Positions 1 to 6,930 of a DNA stretch of 20,389 bases are shown piece by piece. The stretch is from Microbacteriaceae bacterium. GTDB taxonomy: Bacteria; Actinomycetota; Actinomycetes; Actinomycetales; Microbacteriaceae. The notes under the pieces were generated by a model. It did not search any database. It saw only the letters and a program-made list of their open reading frames with translations, and was not told where the DNA came from. Location of the stretch: the NCBI GenBank assembly GCA_029979375.1, contig JAPOHQ010000014.1, forward strand, positions 1-20,389, given 5' to 3'. The translations under genes and the position numbers were made by a program. How positions within the stretch are numbered: position 1 is the stretch's first letter; each line of letters opens with the position of its first letter.

Positions 1-526
1 CTAGTCGAATTAGGCCGTCGGTAACACGAGGCGATCCCCTTCTGGGGGCCGAGCCTGACTCGGTTATCGGAAACTCTCCCTGGGTGACCATTGCCAAGAG
101 CTGCTCGGCGCAGGCAATGAAGTTCAGCTGAAGCTTGTTTGGGACTCGCGACTCCCCAAGGTTGTTATGCCGGGTCATGACCGCCACCGGCTTTGAGCCT
201 TTCTTTCGCCCGGGTTCAAAGACCGGATAAGCCCAAATTCGACTGGTGGTTCCGCTGTATTCGCTGATCCCCTCTGGAGACACTTGCTCGCCGGTCTCCC
301 AGGCCTGATTGATCACCCTTTGCCAGTCGGTGCGAGGAGGCGTGCCAGTTATGTCTCGGTAAAAGAGGGTCGCTGCTGTAGAGGGCCTAGCGTGAGCGTA
401 AACATGCAGTTTGGTCCGCTTCGGAACCCAAAGAACCAGATCAGAAAAAGAGGCGTCGGCGAGTAGCTGCCACTCGGCAATAAGAGAGCGGACCCATTGC
501 AGGTTGACCGTTGAGTTTTCCTCCAC
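1..526 (-). CDS. pdtaS: PdtaS-type sensor histidine kinase, N-terminal part (cut by window edge)
   Basis: The first 175 codons of a minus-strand gene run off the left edge. The frame opens at GTG (524-526); an in-frame TAA lies four codons upstream (536-538), so the start cannot be much earlier. The segment EWQLLADASFSDLVLWVP (residues 18-35) and the terminal TDGLIRL match the N-terminal sensory (GAF-like) region of actinobacterial PdtaS kinases (Rv3220c in M. tuberculosis). Such kinases are cytosolic and phosphorylate PdtaR, an ANTAR-domain RNA-binding antiterminator. The PAS-like and kinase domains would lie outside the window. The start is 15 bases after the stop of the MinD-like ATPase gene, so it is probably the last gene of that run. 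The N-terminus is several residues shorter than in the mycobacterial protein as I recall it. Family assignment is by motif recall; phosphotransfer residues cannot be seen. Confidence 0.8.
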   Translation of the reverse strand, partial: MEENSTVNLQWVRSLIAEWQLLADASFSDLVLWVPKRTKLHVYAHARPSTAATLFYRDITGTPPRTDWQRVINQAWETGEQVSPEGISEYSGTTSRIWAYPVFEPGRKKGSKPVAVMTRHNNLGESRVPNKLQLNFIACAEQLLAMVTQGEFPITESGSAPRRGSPRVTDGLIRL

Positions 527-541
527 GCCGAGAGTTTAGCC

Positions 542-1369
542 TCAGGCGTCATCCGCGATTAGAGTCGCAATTCTTCTCACTTCGCTTCTTGCCGAACTCT
601 TGCCTTGAAGAACAAGTGGTCGAGTGGTTCTGAGCATCTCGTCAAAACCGGCATCCTCCGAAATCGCACCCATAAGCTCAAGCTTGGTCACATCTCGAAG
701 CGTCTTCGCAAGCTGCGCCTTTGGGGATCTTCCCAGCACCGAGTTTCGGACCCTATTGGCTATCGGCCAGACCTCTCTTCCAACTTGTTTGATGTCAAAA
801 AAGAATCGGTTTACTCCAACGGGATCCGCCACAAACAGTGCTAGGCACAGGTCGCTATCGGTTAGCAAGTGGAATGCGGCCTGATTTCGGCGGCTGCCAC
901 TTTCAAAGCCAATCACATCGAAGTCAAGGTAGGGGGCAATGTCCCAAACGATAACCTCAAAAGACGCACTCAGGAGTTCCCTGAGAGTTGCTAGGGCCTC
1001 GGGTTCCACCTCAGCCCAACGCGCAAGGGAGTTCAACCCGGGAATGAACCAGAGCTCATCCTTCTCAAACTCGATTACGTGTGAGAGTCGATCCAACTGG
1101 GATTCGTCAAAGCGTCCCTGTCTGGCAAGCCTCAGGCATGCAGTTAGGCCAGGTCCAGGGTCGGTGATTCCCAAGAGTGCACTGAGCGAGGGGTTGTAGG
1201 TGTCGGCATCCACTAGGACAACACGGAGCCCAAGCGAAGCCAATTCAAAGGCAAGGTTTGCACCCACGGTTGATTTTCCCGAGCCCGCCGATCCCCAGCA
1301 GGCAATTGTCAGGGCGGTGGTTCTCGTGGTCACGGACCTTAGCGGCGCGCTGGCCTCCAAAAGCGTCAT
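542..1369 (-). CDS. MinD/ParA-fold P-loop ATPase (CpaE/TadZ-like)
   Basis: This 275-residue cytosolic ATPase has a P-loop at residues 26-34 (GSAGSGKST) and a VVLVDADTYNPSLSALLG segment at 50-67, the usual second motif of the SIMIBI MinD/ParA class. The deviant-Walker signature lysine (K of KGGxGKT) is replaced by serine, so the loop is an ordinary GxxxxGKS Walker A. The ATG overlaps the stop of the upstream SAF gene in an ATGA junction, which implies translational coupling. Together with that membrane-anchored SAF protein it resembles the CpaE/CpaB pair of Tad pilus loci, but no secretion ATPase, pilin or TadB/C gene is visible. Its role is therefore unknown; it could position or regulate the SAF protein or act on the adjacent PdtaS kinase. 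The fold is confident, the role is not. Confidence 0.8.
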   Translation of the reverse strand: MTLLEASAPLRSVTTRTTALTIACWGSAGSGKSTVGANLAFELASLGLRVVLVDADTYNPSLSALLGITDPGPGLTACLRLARQGRFDESQLDRLSHVIEFEKDELWFIPGLNSLARWAEVEPEALATLRELLSASFEVIVWDIAPYLDFDVIGFESGSRRNQAAFHLLTDSDLCLALFVADPVGVNRFFFDIKQVGREVWPIANRVRNSVLGRSPKAQLAKTLRDVTKLELMGAISEDAGFDEMLRTTRPLVLQGKSSARSEVRRIATLIADDA

Positions 1370-1941
1370 CGAACCGGCACCGCAAAGAGGCTGACATCAC
1401 TGGCAAGTGCGCTCATGATCAGTGTCGCCTGAGCCTGGCTAACCAACACCTCGAGGTCTCTGAGGTCGTTGGCGAACAGCCCGTCGGGTTCAATGAGAGC
1501 CGCAACCTCCGCTCTCGGGACAAGCATTTGGGCCTCAAAGTTTTGGTCTACCTCTACCACTTGCCAAAGCGAGACCCAGCTGCCAACTTCGGTTCCCTCA
1601 GCCACCTCGACAGTTGGAGTGAAACGAATCTGAGTTCTTCCGTCTCGAGCTCGAGTAAGACCTCGGATCGGTATGAGCTCTCCGCTGCGAATCAGTGCGG
1701 TTGGACTGAGGCCCGCTTCGTAGCTCGCGAGATAGCGTCCAGCGAGATCCCCGAGGTCGGCTGGGACGCTGACCAAATCTCCTTCTACTAGCTCAATTCC
1801 TGGGATTAGGTCTTTGGTCGCAACTAGGTAGGTGGGCAATGGTTTGAAGTAGGAGGCGAGTAGCAGCGCCGCGGTAGCCAGAGCAGCGGTGGCTAAAACA
1901 AGCTCGTGAAGTCGAGGCTTTCTGCGCAAACGAGTAACCAT
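1366..1941 (-). CDS. SAF-domain membrane protein (CpaB/RcpC-like)
   Basis: This 191-residue protein has a basic N-terminus (MVTRLRRKPR), one hydrophobic segment at about residues 14-31 that should anchor it in the membrane, and then a SAF-type region at about 38-95 (VATKDLIPGIELVEGDL followed by LIRSGELI). SAF domains occur in the CpaB/RcpC proteins of Flp/Tad pili and in other carbohydrate- or wall-associated proteins. Most of the protein would lie outside the membrane. ATG at 1939-1941 lies 21 bases after the preceding gene's stop and has no clear Shine-Dalgarno sequence. The stop overlaps the ATPase start by four bases. Without other Tad genes the name CpaB would overreach. Confidence 0.75.
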   Translation of the reverse strand: MVTRLRRKPRLHELVLATAALATAALLLASYFKPLPTYLVATKDLIPGIELVEGDLVSVPADLGDLAGRYLASYEAGLSPTALIRSGELIPIRGLTRARDGRTQIRFTPTVEVAEGTEVGSWVSLWQVVEVDQNFEAQMLVPRAEVAALIEPDGLFANDLRDLEVLVSQAQATLIMSALASDVSLFAVPVR

Positions 1942-1962
1942 GGGCGAAAGGATTACAAAAAA

Positions 1963-2367
1963 TCAAACGGCAAGCTTTTGGTTATCCACAGCCCCAAATT
2001 CGACCAGGCAAATTGCAGTTGCTGGGAGCCAGAGTGTGCCGGTTCGGGCTGCAACTCGGATCCATGGCGCTTGGACGTTCAGAAGCCAATATTTGTCCGT
2101 GGCCGTCACAATTCGAACAGGCTGACGCTGCCTATCCAGCAGATCCAACAGTCCCCCTGAGGTCCCCTGCGGAGGTTCGCCTTCGCCAAGCTCTCGAATG
2201 GTTGCGTTCGGAACGGCAACCAGCCCTCCGGCTGCAAACCCAGCAATAAAGTCGGCACCTGCAACGGCTGCATCCAGCGACATCTCGCCCACCTGACTAA
2301 GAACCCTTACCCTTCGGCGATTGCCTGCGGCATCGGATGGCCGTGCTATTTCATCAATTGTGTTCAT
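1963..2367 (-). CDS. Conserved-position hypothetical protein, 134 residues
   Basis: I do not recognise this protein. It starts at ATG (2365-2367) with no strong Shine-Dalgarno sequence and is the first gene of the run SAF protein, MinD-like ATPase, pdtaS. It has no signal peptide or long membrane helix; an alanine/glycine-rich stretch AAVAGADFIAGFAAGGLVAV lies near residues 33-52, and the C-terminal half looks beta-rich (PVRIVTATDKYWLLN, then WIRVAARTGTLWLPATAICLVEFG). The position, directly before a SAF gene, is where related genomes can carry a small helix-turn-helix gene, but no clear helix-turn-helix is visible here. The last codons include a perfect DnaA-box 9-mer. Being a coding gene is supported by length, strand and spacing; function is unknown. 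Confidence 0.6.
   Translation of the reverse strand: MNTIDEIARPSDAAGNRRRVRVLSQVGEMSLDAAVAGADFIAGFAAGGLVAVPNATIRELGEGEPPQGTSGGLLDLLDRQRQPVRIVTATDKYWLLNVQAPWIRVAARTGTLWLPATAICLVEFGAVDNQKLAV
1982..1990 (+). promoter_or_regulatory. DnaA-box consensus 9-mer (inside CDS)
   Basis: TTATCCACA is a perfect match to the bacterial DnaA box. It lies within the last codons of the 134-residue hypothetical gene, where it encodes part of AVDNQ, so it may be coincidental. A second identical site lies at 2404-2412 in the same orientation. Confidence 0.35.
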
Positions 2368-2403
2368 GTCGTCATGCCAGCACGAAAATTGGCGTCTTAT
2401 GAG

Positions 2404-2412
2404 TTATCCACA
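2404..2412 (+). promoter_or_regulatory. DnaA-box consensus 9-mer (intergenic)
   Basis: TTATCCACA sits in the 121-base divergent spacer between the 134-residue hypothetical gene and the Rv3235-family gene. It could bind DnaA and influence either gene, or simply titrate it. The match is exact; binding is inference. Nothing else about this spacer suggests a replication origin. Confidence 0.4.
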
Positions 2413-2488
2413 GAAAACAATGCGTTCGGTCAGTTGCCCAAGGTGCTGGGCATACTTTTTGCCACCTAATTGAACCAAAGGGGGAAAC

Positions 2489-2854
2489 ATGAGCTCCACA
2501 ACTGTGATGGCACCAAATCAGCCTGATCCCGCGAAGTTCTTCGCGGAAATATCCGCGGCCTACATCGAGGTGCTCTCAGGCCTAAGAAGGCCGGAACAAC
2601 TGGCTCGTTGGCTTAGTGACAAGGCCTACTACGACATCTGTCAGCGCTACAGGCGCGAGGCTCGGCAGCGGCAAATCACCGGGCTGAATTCTCGACCGGA
2701 GGTTGTCTTGAGGAGCACACGGACTTTTCTAACCGACAAGGATGCGTTTCAGGGGGTAGTCATCCTGCAGATCTCCGGTGCCACGAAGGCAATATCAATT
2801 AGAGCCGAGCTCGTTCACGAGCGCTATCGAATCACTGACTTGGCGCTGATTTAG
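2489..2854 (+). CDS. Rv3235-family (DUF6459) protein
   Basis: This 121-residue protein of unknown function belongs to an actinobacterial family found next to secA. Recognition rests on the segment YIEVLSGLRRPEQLARWLSD (residues 25-44), the following YYDICQRYRREARQRQ, and a C-terminal beta-rich part (VVILQISGATKAISIRAEL, then RYRITDLALI). It has no signal peptide or membrane helix, so it is probably cytosolic. ATG at 2489 is preceded at good spacing by AAAGGGGG, a strong Shine-Dalgarno sequence, which fixes the start. The gene is on the opposite strand to its neighbours, and its stop codon overlaps the secA stop by four bases (TTAG at 2851-2854). It is a lone plus-strand gene. Confidence 0.75.
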   Translation: MSSTTVMAPNQPDPAKFFAEISAAYIEVLSGLRRPEQLARWLSDKAYYDICQRYRREARQRQITGLNSRPEVVLRSTRTFLTDKDAFQGVVILQISGATKAISIRAELVHERYRITDLALI

Positions 2855-5544
2855 CTCTTGAAGAAAGAGGAGCCTTGCCCGCCTTGCTGGTTTGGCTTTG
2901 GCGGTTGTTTTGGCATGACCTTTGGCGCTGGCCGTTGAGGAGCGGGTTGAAGTTTGCGGCCCTCGCGCTGGACCTCTACGCCACCCTGTTCGGAGGGGGC
3001 CGAATAGGTTAGTTGCTGCGGCTGTTGCTGCTGCACGTCAGGCACAGACTGCTTGATCTCGACGTTGAACAGGAACTGAACAGCCTCCTCGCGAATGCCA
3101 GCCATCATTTCCTGGAACATTCCGTAGCCCTCGCGCTGATACTCGACCAACGGGTCGCGCTGGGCCATGGCCCTCAGACCGATGCCCTCTTTGAGGTAAT
3201 CCATTTCATACAGGTGATCGCGCCACTTGCGATCGATCACGCTGAGCATCACGCGGCGCTCCAGCTCGCGCATCAATTGCTCGCCAACCTCATCTGAGCG
3301 CTTCTTGTAAGCGATCTTCGCATCGCTGACAATCTCCTGGACAAGCCAGTCGGTGGAAACCTTGGTTCGACCCTCAATCTCCTCGAAGATCTCGGCTGGT
3401 TCAAGTGTGATCGGGTAGATCGTCTTGAGCTGGGTCCACAGCGCATCTAGTTCCCAGTTCGCCGAATTCGAATCGACAAGGTAGCGCTCGACATTTTCAC
3501 GAATCACCTCTTCGAGGAAGGATTCAAATGTGTTCGAAATGTCCTCGCCCTCAAGAATTTGCAGGCGATCGGCATAGATGGCCTCGCGCTGGCGGTTCAT
3601 GACGTCGTCATACTTCAGAATGTTTTTGCGAATCTCAGCGTTGCGAGCCTCGACCTGGCTCTGCGCTGAGGCGATCGCCCTTGAGACAACCTTGGACTCA
3701 ATGGCCTGGTCGTCGGGAACCGAAGAGCGGTTCATTAGCGAGGCGGCCGCCTGTGAATTGAATAGCCGCATCAGGTCATCGGTCAAAGATAGGTAGAAGC
3801 GAGACTCACCCGGATCACCCTGACGGCCGGAACGACCGCGCAGCTGGTTGTCGATTCGTCGGGACTCATGCCGCTCGGTTCCAAGGACGTAAAGTCCACC
3901 GACCTCAAGAACCTTCTGCGCCTCGGCTGCAACCTTCGAGCGGATCTCTTCGAAAACACCGTCCCACTTCGCCTCATACTCCTCGGCGTTCTCCTGAGGA
4001 TCTAGTCCAAGCTTCTGCATGTGCTGGACTGCGAGGAACTCGGCGTTGCCACCGAGCATGATGTCGGTACCACGACCGGCCATATTGGTTGCCACAGTCA
4101 CAGCACCAAATTGACCGGCCTGCGCAACGATGGCCGCTTCCCGGGCATTGTTCTTGGCGTTGAGCACCTCGTGCCTCACTCCCGCCTTGGCAAGCAGCTT
4201 TGAAAGGTACTCGCTCTTTTCGACAGAGGTGGTGCCAACCAGCACGGGCTGGCCCTTTTTGTGGCGTTCGACGATGTCGGCGACCACCATCATGAACTTC
4301 GCCTGCTCGTTCTTGTAGATGAGGTCCGATTGGTCCTTACGAACCATTGGCCTGTTGGTTGGAATCGGGATAACGCCCAGCTTGTAGGTGCCCATGAACT
4401 CTGCGGCCTCGGTCTCAGCAGTACCGGTCATGCCGGAGAGCTTTGAATACATGCGGAAGTAGTTCTGCAGGGTTATGGAAGCCAGGGTCTGGTTCTCAGA
4501 CTTGATCTGAACGCCTTCTTTGGCCTCGATGGCCTGGTGCATGCCCTCGTTGTAACGCCTGCCCGGCAGGATGCGGCCGGTGTGCTCGTCAACGATTAGC
4601 ACCTCGCCATCAACAACCACATAGTCGCGGTCTTTGCGGAAGAGTTCCTTGGCCCTGATGGAGTTGTTCAGGAAGGAGATCAGGGGGGTGTTTGCGGTCT
4701 CGTAGAGATTGTCGATGCCTAGGTAGTCCTCCACCTTGTCGATGCCGGACTCAAGAACACCAATGGTGCGCTTCTTCTCATCGACCTCGTAGTCCTCGTC
4801 GACCTTGAGGGTCTGCACCAGCTTGGCAAAGACTCCGAACCAACGATTGACATCCTGGGATGCGGGGCCGGAGATGATCAATGGGGTTCGGGCCTCATCA
4901 ATCAGAATCGAGTCAACCTCGTCGACGATTGCGAAGTAGTGGCCCCGCTGCACCAGGTCCTGCTTGCCCAGCGACATGTTGTCGCGCAGGTAGTCAAAAC
5001 CAAACTCGTTGTTTGTGCCGTAGGTGATGTCGCAGGCATACTGCGCTTTCCTGTCTGCAGGCTCCTGCCCCGAGATTATGCAGCCGATGCTCATGCCCAG
5101 CGCGCGATAAATGCGACCCATCAGCTCAGACTGGTAGCCGGCGAGGTAGTCGTTCACTGTGACGACGTGAACGCCACGACCTGGAATTGCATTTAGGTAG
5201 GCGGCAAGGGTGGCGACCAGTGTCTTTCCCTCACCGGTCTTCATCTCTGCGATGTTTCCCATGTGCAGCGCGGCACCACCCATGATCTGAACATCGAAGT
5301 GGCGAAGTCCAAGGGTTCGCACTGAAGCTTCCCGCACCGCGGCGAAGGCCTCCGGCATCAAGTCATCAAGGGATTCCCCGGCGGCAAAGCGCTCCCGCAG
5401 GACCCTGGTTTCGTCCTTCAGCTCCTCGTCGCTCAGCGACTGGTAGTTGGACTCGAGGGCATTTACCTCCCTGGCAATACTCTCGAGTTTCTTGACGATC
5501 CGGCCTTCGCCAGCGCGCAGAAGACGGTCGAGAACATTTACCAA
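2851..5544 (-). CDS. secA: Preprotein translocase ATPase SecA
   Basis: SecA drives secretory preproteins through SecYEG at the inner face of the membrane by ATP hydrolysis. The 897-residue protein has all core motifs: MKTGEGKT Walker A (101-108), TYGTNNEFGFDYLRDNM, DEVD Walker B (208-211) with DSILIDEARTPLIISG after it, and MAGRGTDIMLGG in the second ATPase domain with the arginine finger near 491. The helical scaffold and wing follow. The C-terminus is a Gln/Pro-rich tail (DVQQQQPQQL, then PAPQRPAPKVMPKQPPKP) ending SSFFKS, without the zinc-binding CxCxSGxxxxxCH motif of many SecA proteins. The start is TTG at 5542-5544 with AGGAG six bases upstream; the nearest ATG is out of frame. It follows hpf by 43 bases, as in M. 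tuberculosis secA1. A housekeeping gene, certain. Confidence 0.98.
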   Translation of the reverse strand: MVNVLDRLLRAGEGRIVKKLESIAREVNALESNYQSLSDEELKDETRVLRERFAAGESLDDLMPEAFAAVREASVRTLGLRHFDVQIMGGAALHMGNIAEMKTGEGKTLVATLAAYLNAIPGRGVHVVTVNDYLAGYQSELMGRIYRALGMSIGCIISGQEPADRKAQYACDITYGTNNEFGFDYLRDNMSLGKQDLVQRGHYFAIVDEVDSILIDEARTPLIISGPASQDVNRWFGVFAKLVQTLKVDEDYEVDEKKRTIGVLESGIDKVEDYLGIDNLYETANTPLISFLNNSIRAKELFRKDRDYVVVDGEVLIVDEHTGRILPGRRYNEGMHQAIEAKEGVQIKSENQTLASITLQNYFRMYSKLSGMTGTAETEAAEFMGTYKLGVIPIPTNRPMVRKDQSDLIYKNEQAKFMMVVADIVERHKKGQPVLVGTTSVEKSEYLSKLLAKAGVRHEVLNAKNNAREAAIVAQAGQFGAVTVATNMAGRGTDIMLGGNAEFLAVQHMQKLGLDPQENAEEYEAKWDGVFEEIRSKVAAEAQKVLEVGGLYVLGTERHESRRIDNQLRGRSGRQGDPGESRFYLSLTDDLMRLFNSQAAASLMNRSSVPDDQAIESKVVSRAIASAQSQVEARNAEIRKNILKYDDVMNRQREAIYADRLQILEGEDISNTFESFLEEVIRENVERYLVDSNSANWELDALWTQLKTIYPITLEPAEIFEEIEGRTKVSTDWLVQEIVSDAKIAYKKRSDEVGEQLMRELERRVMLSVIDRKWRDHLYEMDYLKEGIGLRAMAQRDPLVEYQREGYGMFQEMMAGIREEAVQFLFNVEIKQSVPDVQQQQPQQLTYSAPSEQGGVEVQREGRKLQPAPQRPAPKVMPKQPPKPNQQGGQGSSFFKS

Positions 5545-5587
5545 AGGAGACTCCTAAAACTTGGGTGCAATTCTAGCCCCGTTGGCG

Positions 5588-6199
5588 CTAGGCCCCGAGG
5601 CTGATTACCCCGTAACTGTAGCCCTTGCGACGGTAAACCACTGAGACCCTGTCATTCTCTGAATTGTGGAACAGGTAGAAGTCGTGCCCCACAAGCTCCA
5701 TATGTCCGACGGCATCCCTTGCAGTCATTGGGGCAGCCTCGAATTCCTTTGAGCGGATCACAAGATCGGGTTGCTCCTCTTCAACTATTGGAAGCTCGCC
5801 CGTTAGAACATCATGGTCGACGGGTGTGATGTCCAGGGCTGCAAAGTCACTTGCGGTCAGCTCGCTAGTTCCGATGTGCTTGTGCTTACCCCCGCGATGA
5901 ATCTTGTGCTTGTCCGCATAGCGACGCAGACGCTCCAGCAGCTTGCCGAAAGCCATGTCGAATGCCGCGAACTTGTCATCTGCCCTGGCTTCCGCCCGGA
6001 CCACGTGGCCCGGCTCGTATACGGTCAACTCGACCTGATCCTCTTGGCCCGCGCTCTTGGAGTGGTCGTAGCGAGTGACTTTGATGTTTAGCTCTTGTGG
6101 GCGATGGGAGAACTGCTCTACCTTGCCAGCCTTATCCGAGACATAATCTCGAAAGCGATCCGATACCGTGAGGTTTTTTGCCGAGATTATTAGTTCCAT
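5588..6199 (-). CDS. hpf: Ribosome hibernation-promoting factor, long form
   Basis: Long HPF dimerises 70S ribosomes into inactive 100S particles in stationary phase or stress. The N-terminal S30AE domain starts MELIISAKNLTVSDRFRDYV and continues through ADDKFAAFDMAFGKLLERLRRYADKHK. After a variable linker comes the C-terminal dimerisation domain (LVIRSKEFEAAPMTARDAV, then ELVGHDFYLFHNSENDRVSVVYRRKGYSYGVISL), so this is the long form, 203 residues. I chose the internal ATG at 6197-6199 because GGAGGT stands five bases upstream and the protein then begins as the family does; an upstream ATG at 6223 would add eight residues without a better ribosome site. It lies between comF and secA, the standard actinobacterial position. 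Confidence 0.95.
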   Translation of the reverse strand: MELIISAKNLTVSDRFRDYVSDKAGKVEQFSHRPQELNIKVTRYDHSKSAGQEDQVELTVYEPGHVVRAEARADDKFAAFDMAFGKLLERLRRYADKHKIHRGGKHKHIGTSELTASDFAALDITPVDHDVLTGELPIVEEEQPDLVIRSKEFEAAPMTARDAVGHMELVGHDFYLFHNSENDRVSVVYRRKGYSYGVISLGA

Positions 6200-6210
6200 T
6201 TTTGACCTCC
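6194..6210 (-). promoter_or_regulatory. Shine-Dalgarno deciding the hpf start
   Basis: On the minus strand GGAGGT (plus 6205-6210) precedes the ATG at 6199 by five bases. It is a near-complete anti-16S complement and fixes the hpf start eight codons inside the longest open frame. Confidence 0.75.
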
Positions 6211-6237
6211 GATCGGGCTTCATTGCCTAATACCAAA

Positions 6238-6861
6238 TTACGCCTTTTTCTCCCGAGGTGGAAACTCAGATTGCAATCTCCTAGCAATTGCACAGATTCC
6301 CACCACCTCGTAACCTGCGGCCTGCAAAGTCTCGACCATCTCCGAGGCGGTCGAGCCGGTCGTAACAACATCATCCAAAACCAAAACCGTGCCCGTGCCA
6401 GCCTGGCAGTGCAAACCTCCGCTGAGATTCTCTCGACGGGCCCTAGCGGATAGCTTGCGCTGATCCGATAGCGCCCTGGTTGCCTGCAACCTCAATCGTC
6501 GCTGGCCGACAAGCAGACCGGACCGCCTCACAAGTCTTTCGATTGGGTCGTATCCCCGACGTCGAAAATTCTGGGGATTCCGAGGCGGATGGGCCAGCCA
6601 GTCAGCGTTGGGGTAGGTCCTAGCGACAGCCGAGAGGTGGCTTGCCAAATACCTTTCCAGGGCTAGCATTCCGCGGTCCTTGTAACTGGAAAGGACTGCC
6701 AGCGAGGCTTCGTTGAGTTCCAGTGAGTAGCGCAGCAGCGAGCCAGCAAGTTCCTCCTCGACTACCTTCGGCTTACATTGGCAGGCCCTGCAAAGCGGTT
6801 CTGGAGGGATGCCGCAACCCGCGCAGGCAGAGGGAAGGAAAAAGTCCAGCAGGGCACCCAT
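6238..6861 (-). CDS. comF: ComF-family phosphoribosyltransferase-like protein
   Basis: ComF proteins combine an N-terminal zinc ribbon with a type I phosphoribosyltransferase fold and, in competent bacteria, act with the DNA-uptake machinery; in actinobacteria the role is not settled. From the chosen ATG (6859-6861) the 207-residue protein has CAGC (13-16) and CRAC (24-27), a RRRGYDP segment near 100-106 and the PRPP-binding loop VLVLDDVVTTGST at 159-171. The frame stays open to a TTG at 6921, which would add 20 hydrophilic residues. I prefer the ATG because family members begin close to this LLDFFLP segment, but neither start has a convincing Shine-Dalgarno sequence. The gene follows lpqB closely, as in M. 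tuberculosis (Rv3242c). Confidence 0.88.
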   Translation of the reverse strand: MGALLDFFLPSACAGCGIPPEPLCRACQCKPKVVEEELAGSLLRYSLELNEASLAVLSSYKDRGMLALERYLASHLSAVARTYPNADWLAHPPRNPQNFRRRGYDPIERLVRRSGLLVGQRRLRLQATRALSDQRKLSARARRENLSGGLHCQAGTGTVLVLDDVVTTGSTASEMVETLQAAGYEVVGICAIARRLQSEFPPREKKA

Positions 6862-6930
6862 GCCAAAACACTGCTTGATTTTTTCTTGCGACGCGGTCTT
6901 TGTATCTTCCGCGGTGGGCAAGAGTCCGAT

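Noticed and set aside
349..552. 67-codon minus-strand frame at the left edge
   Set aside because: It overlaps the PdtaS start in another frame, and the PdtaS frame has recognisable conserved residues.
1258..1791. 177-codon plus-strand frame antisense to the SAF and ATPase genes
   Set aside because: No Shine-Dalgarno, no recognisable domain, and it covers the coupled junction of two supported genes.
2413..2488. Promoter with -35 and -10 for the Rv3235-family gene (TTGCCC, CATACT)
   Set aside because: The candidate boxes are only 11 bases apart; no pair with acceptable spacing is convincing.
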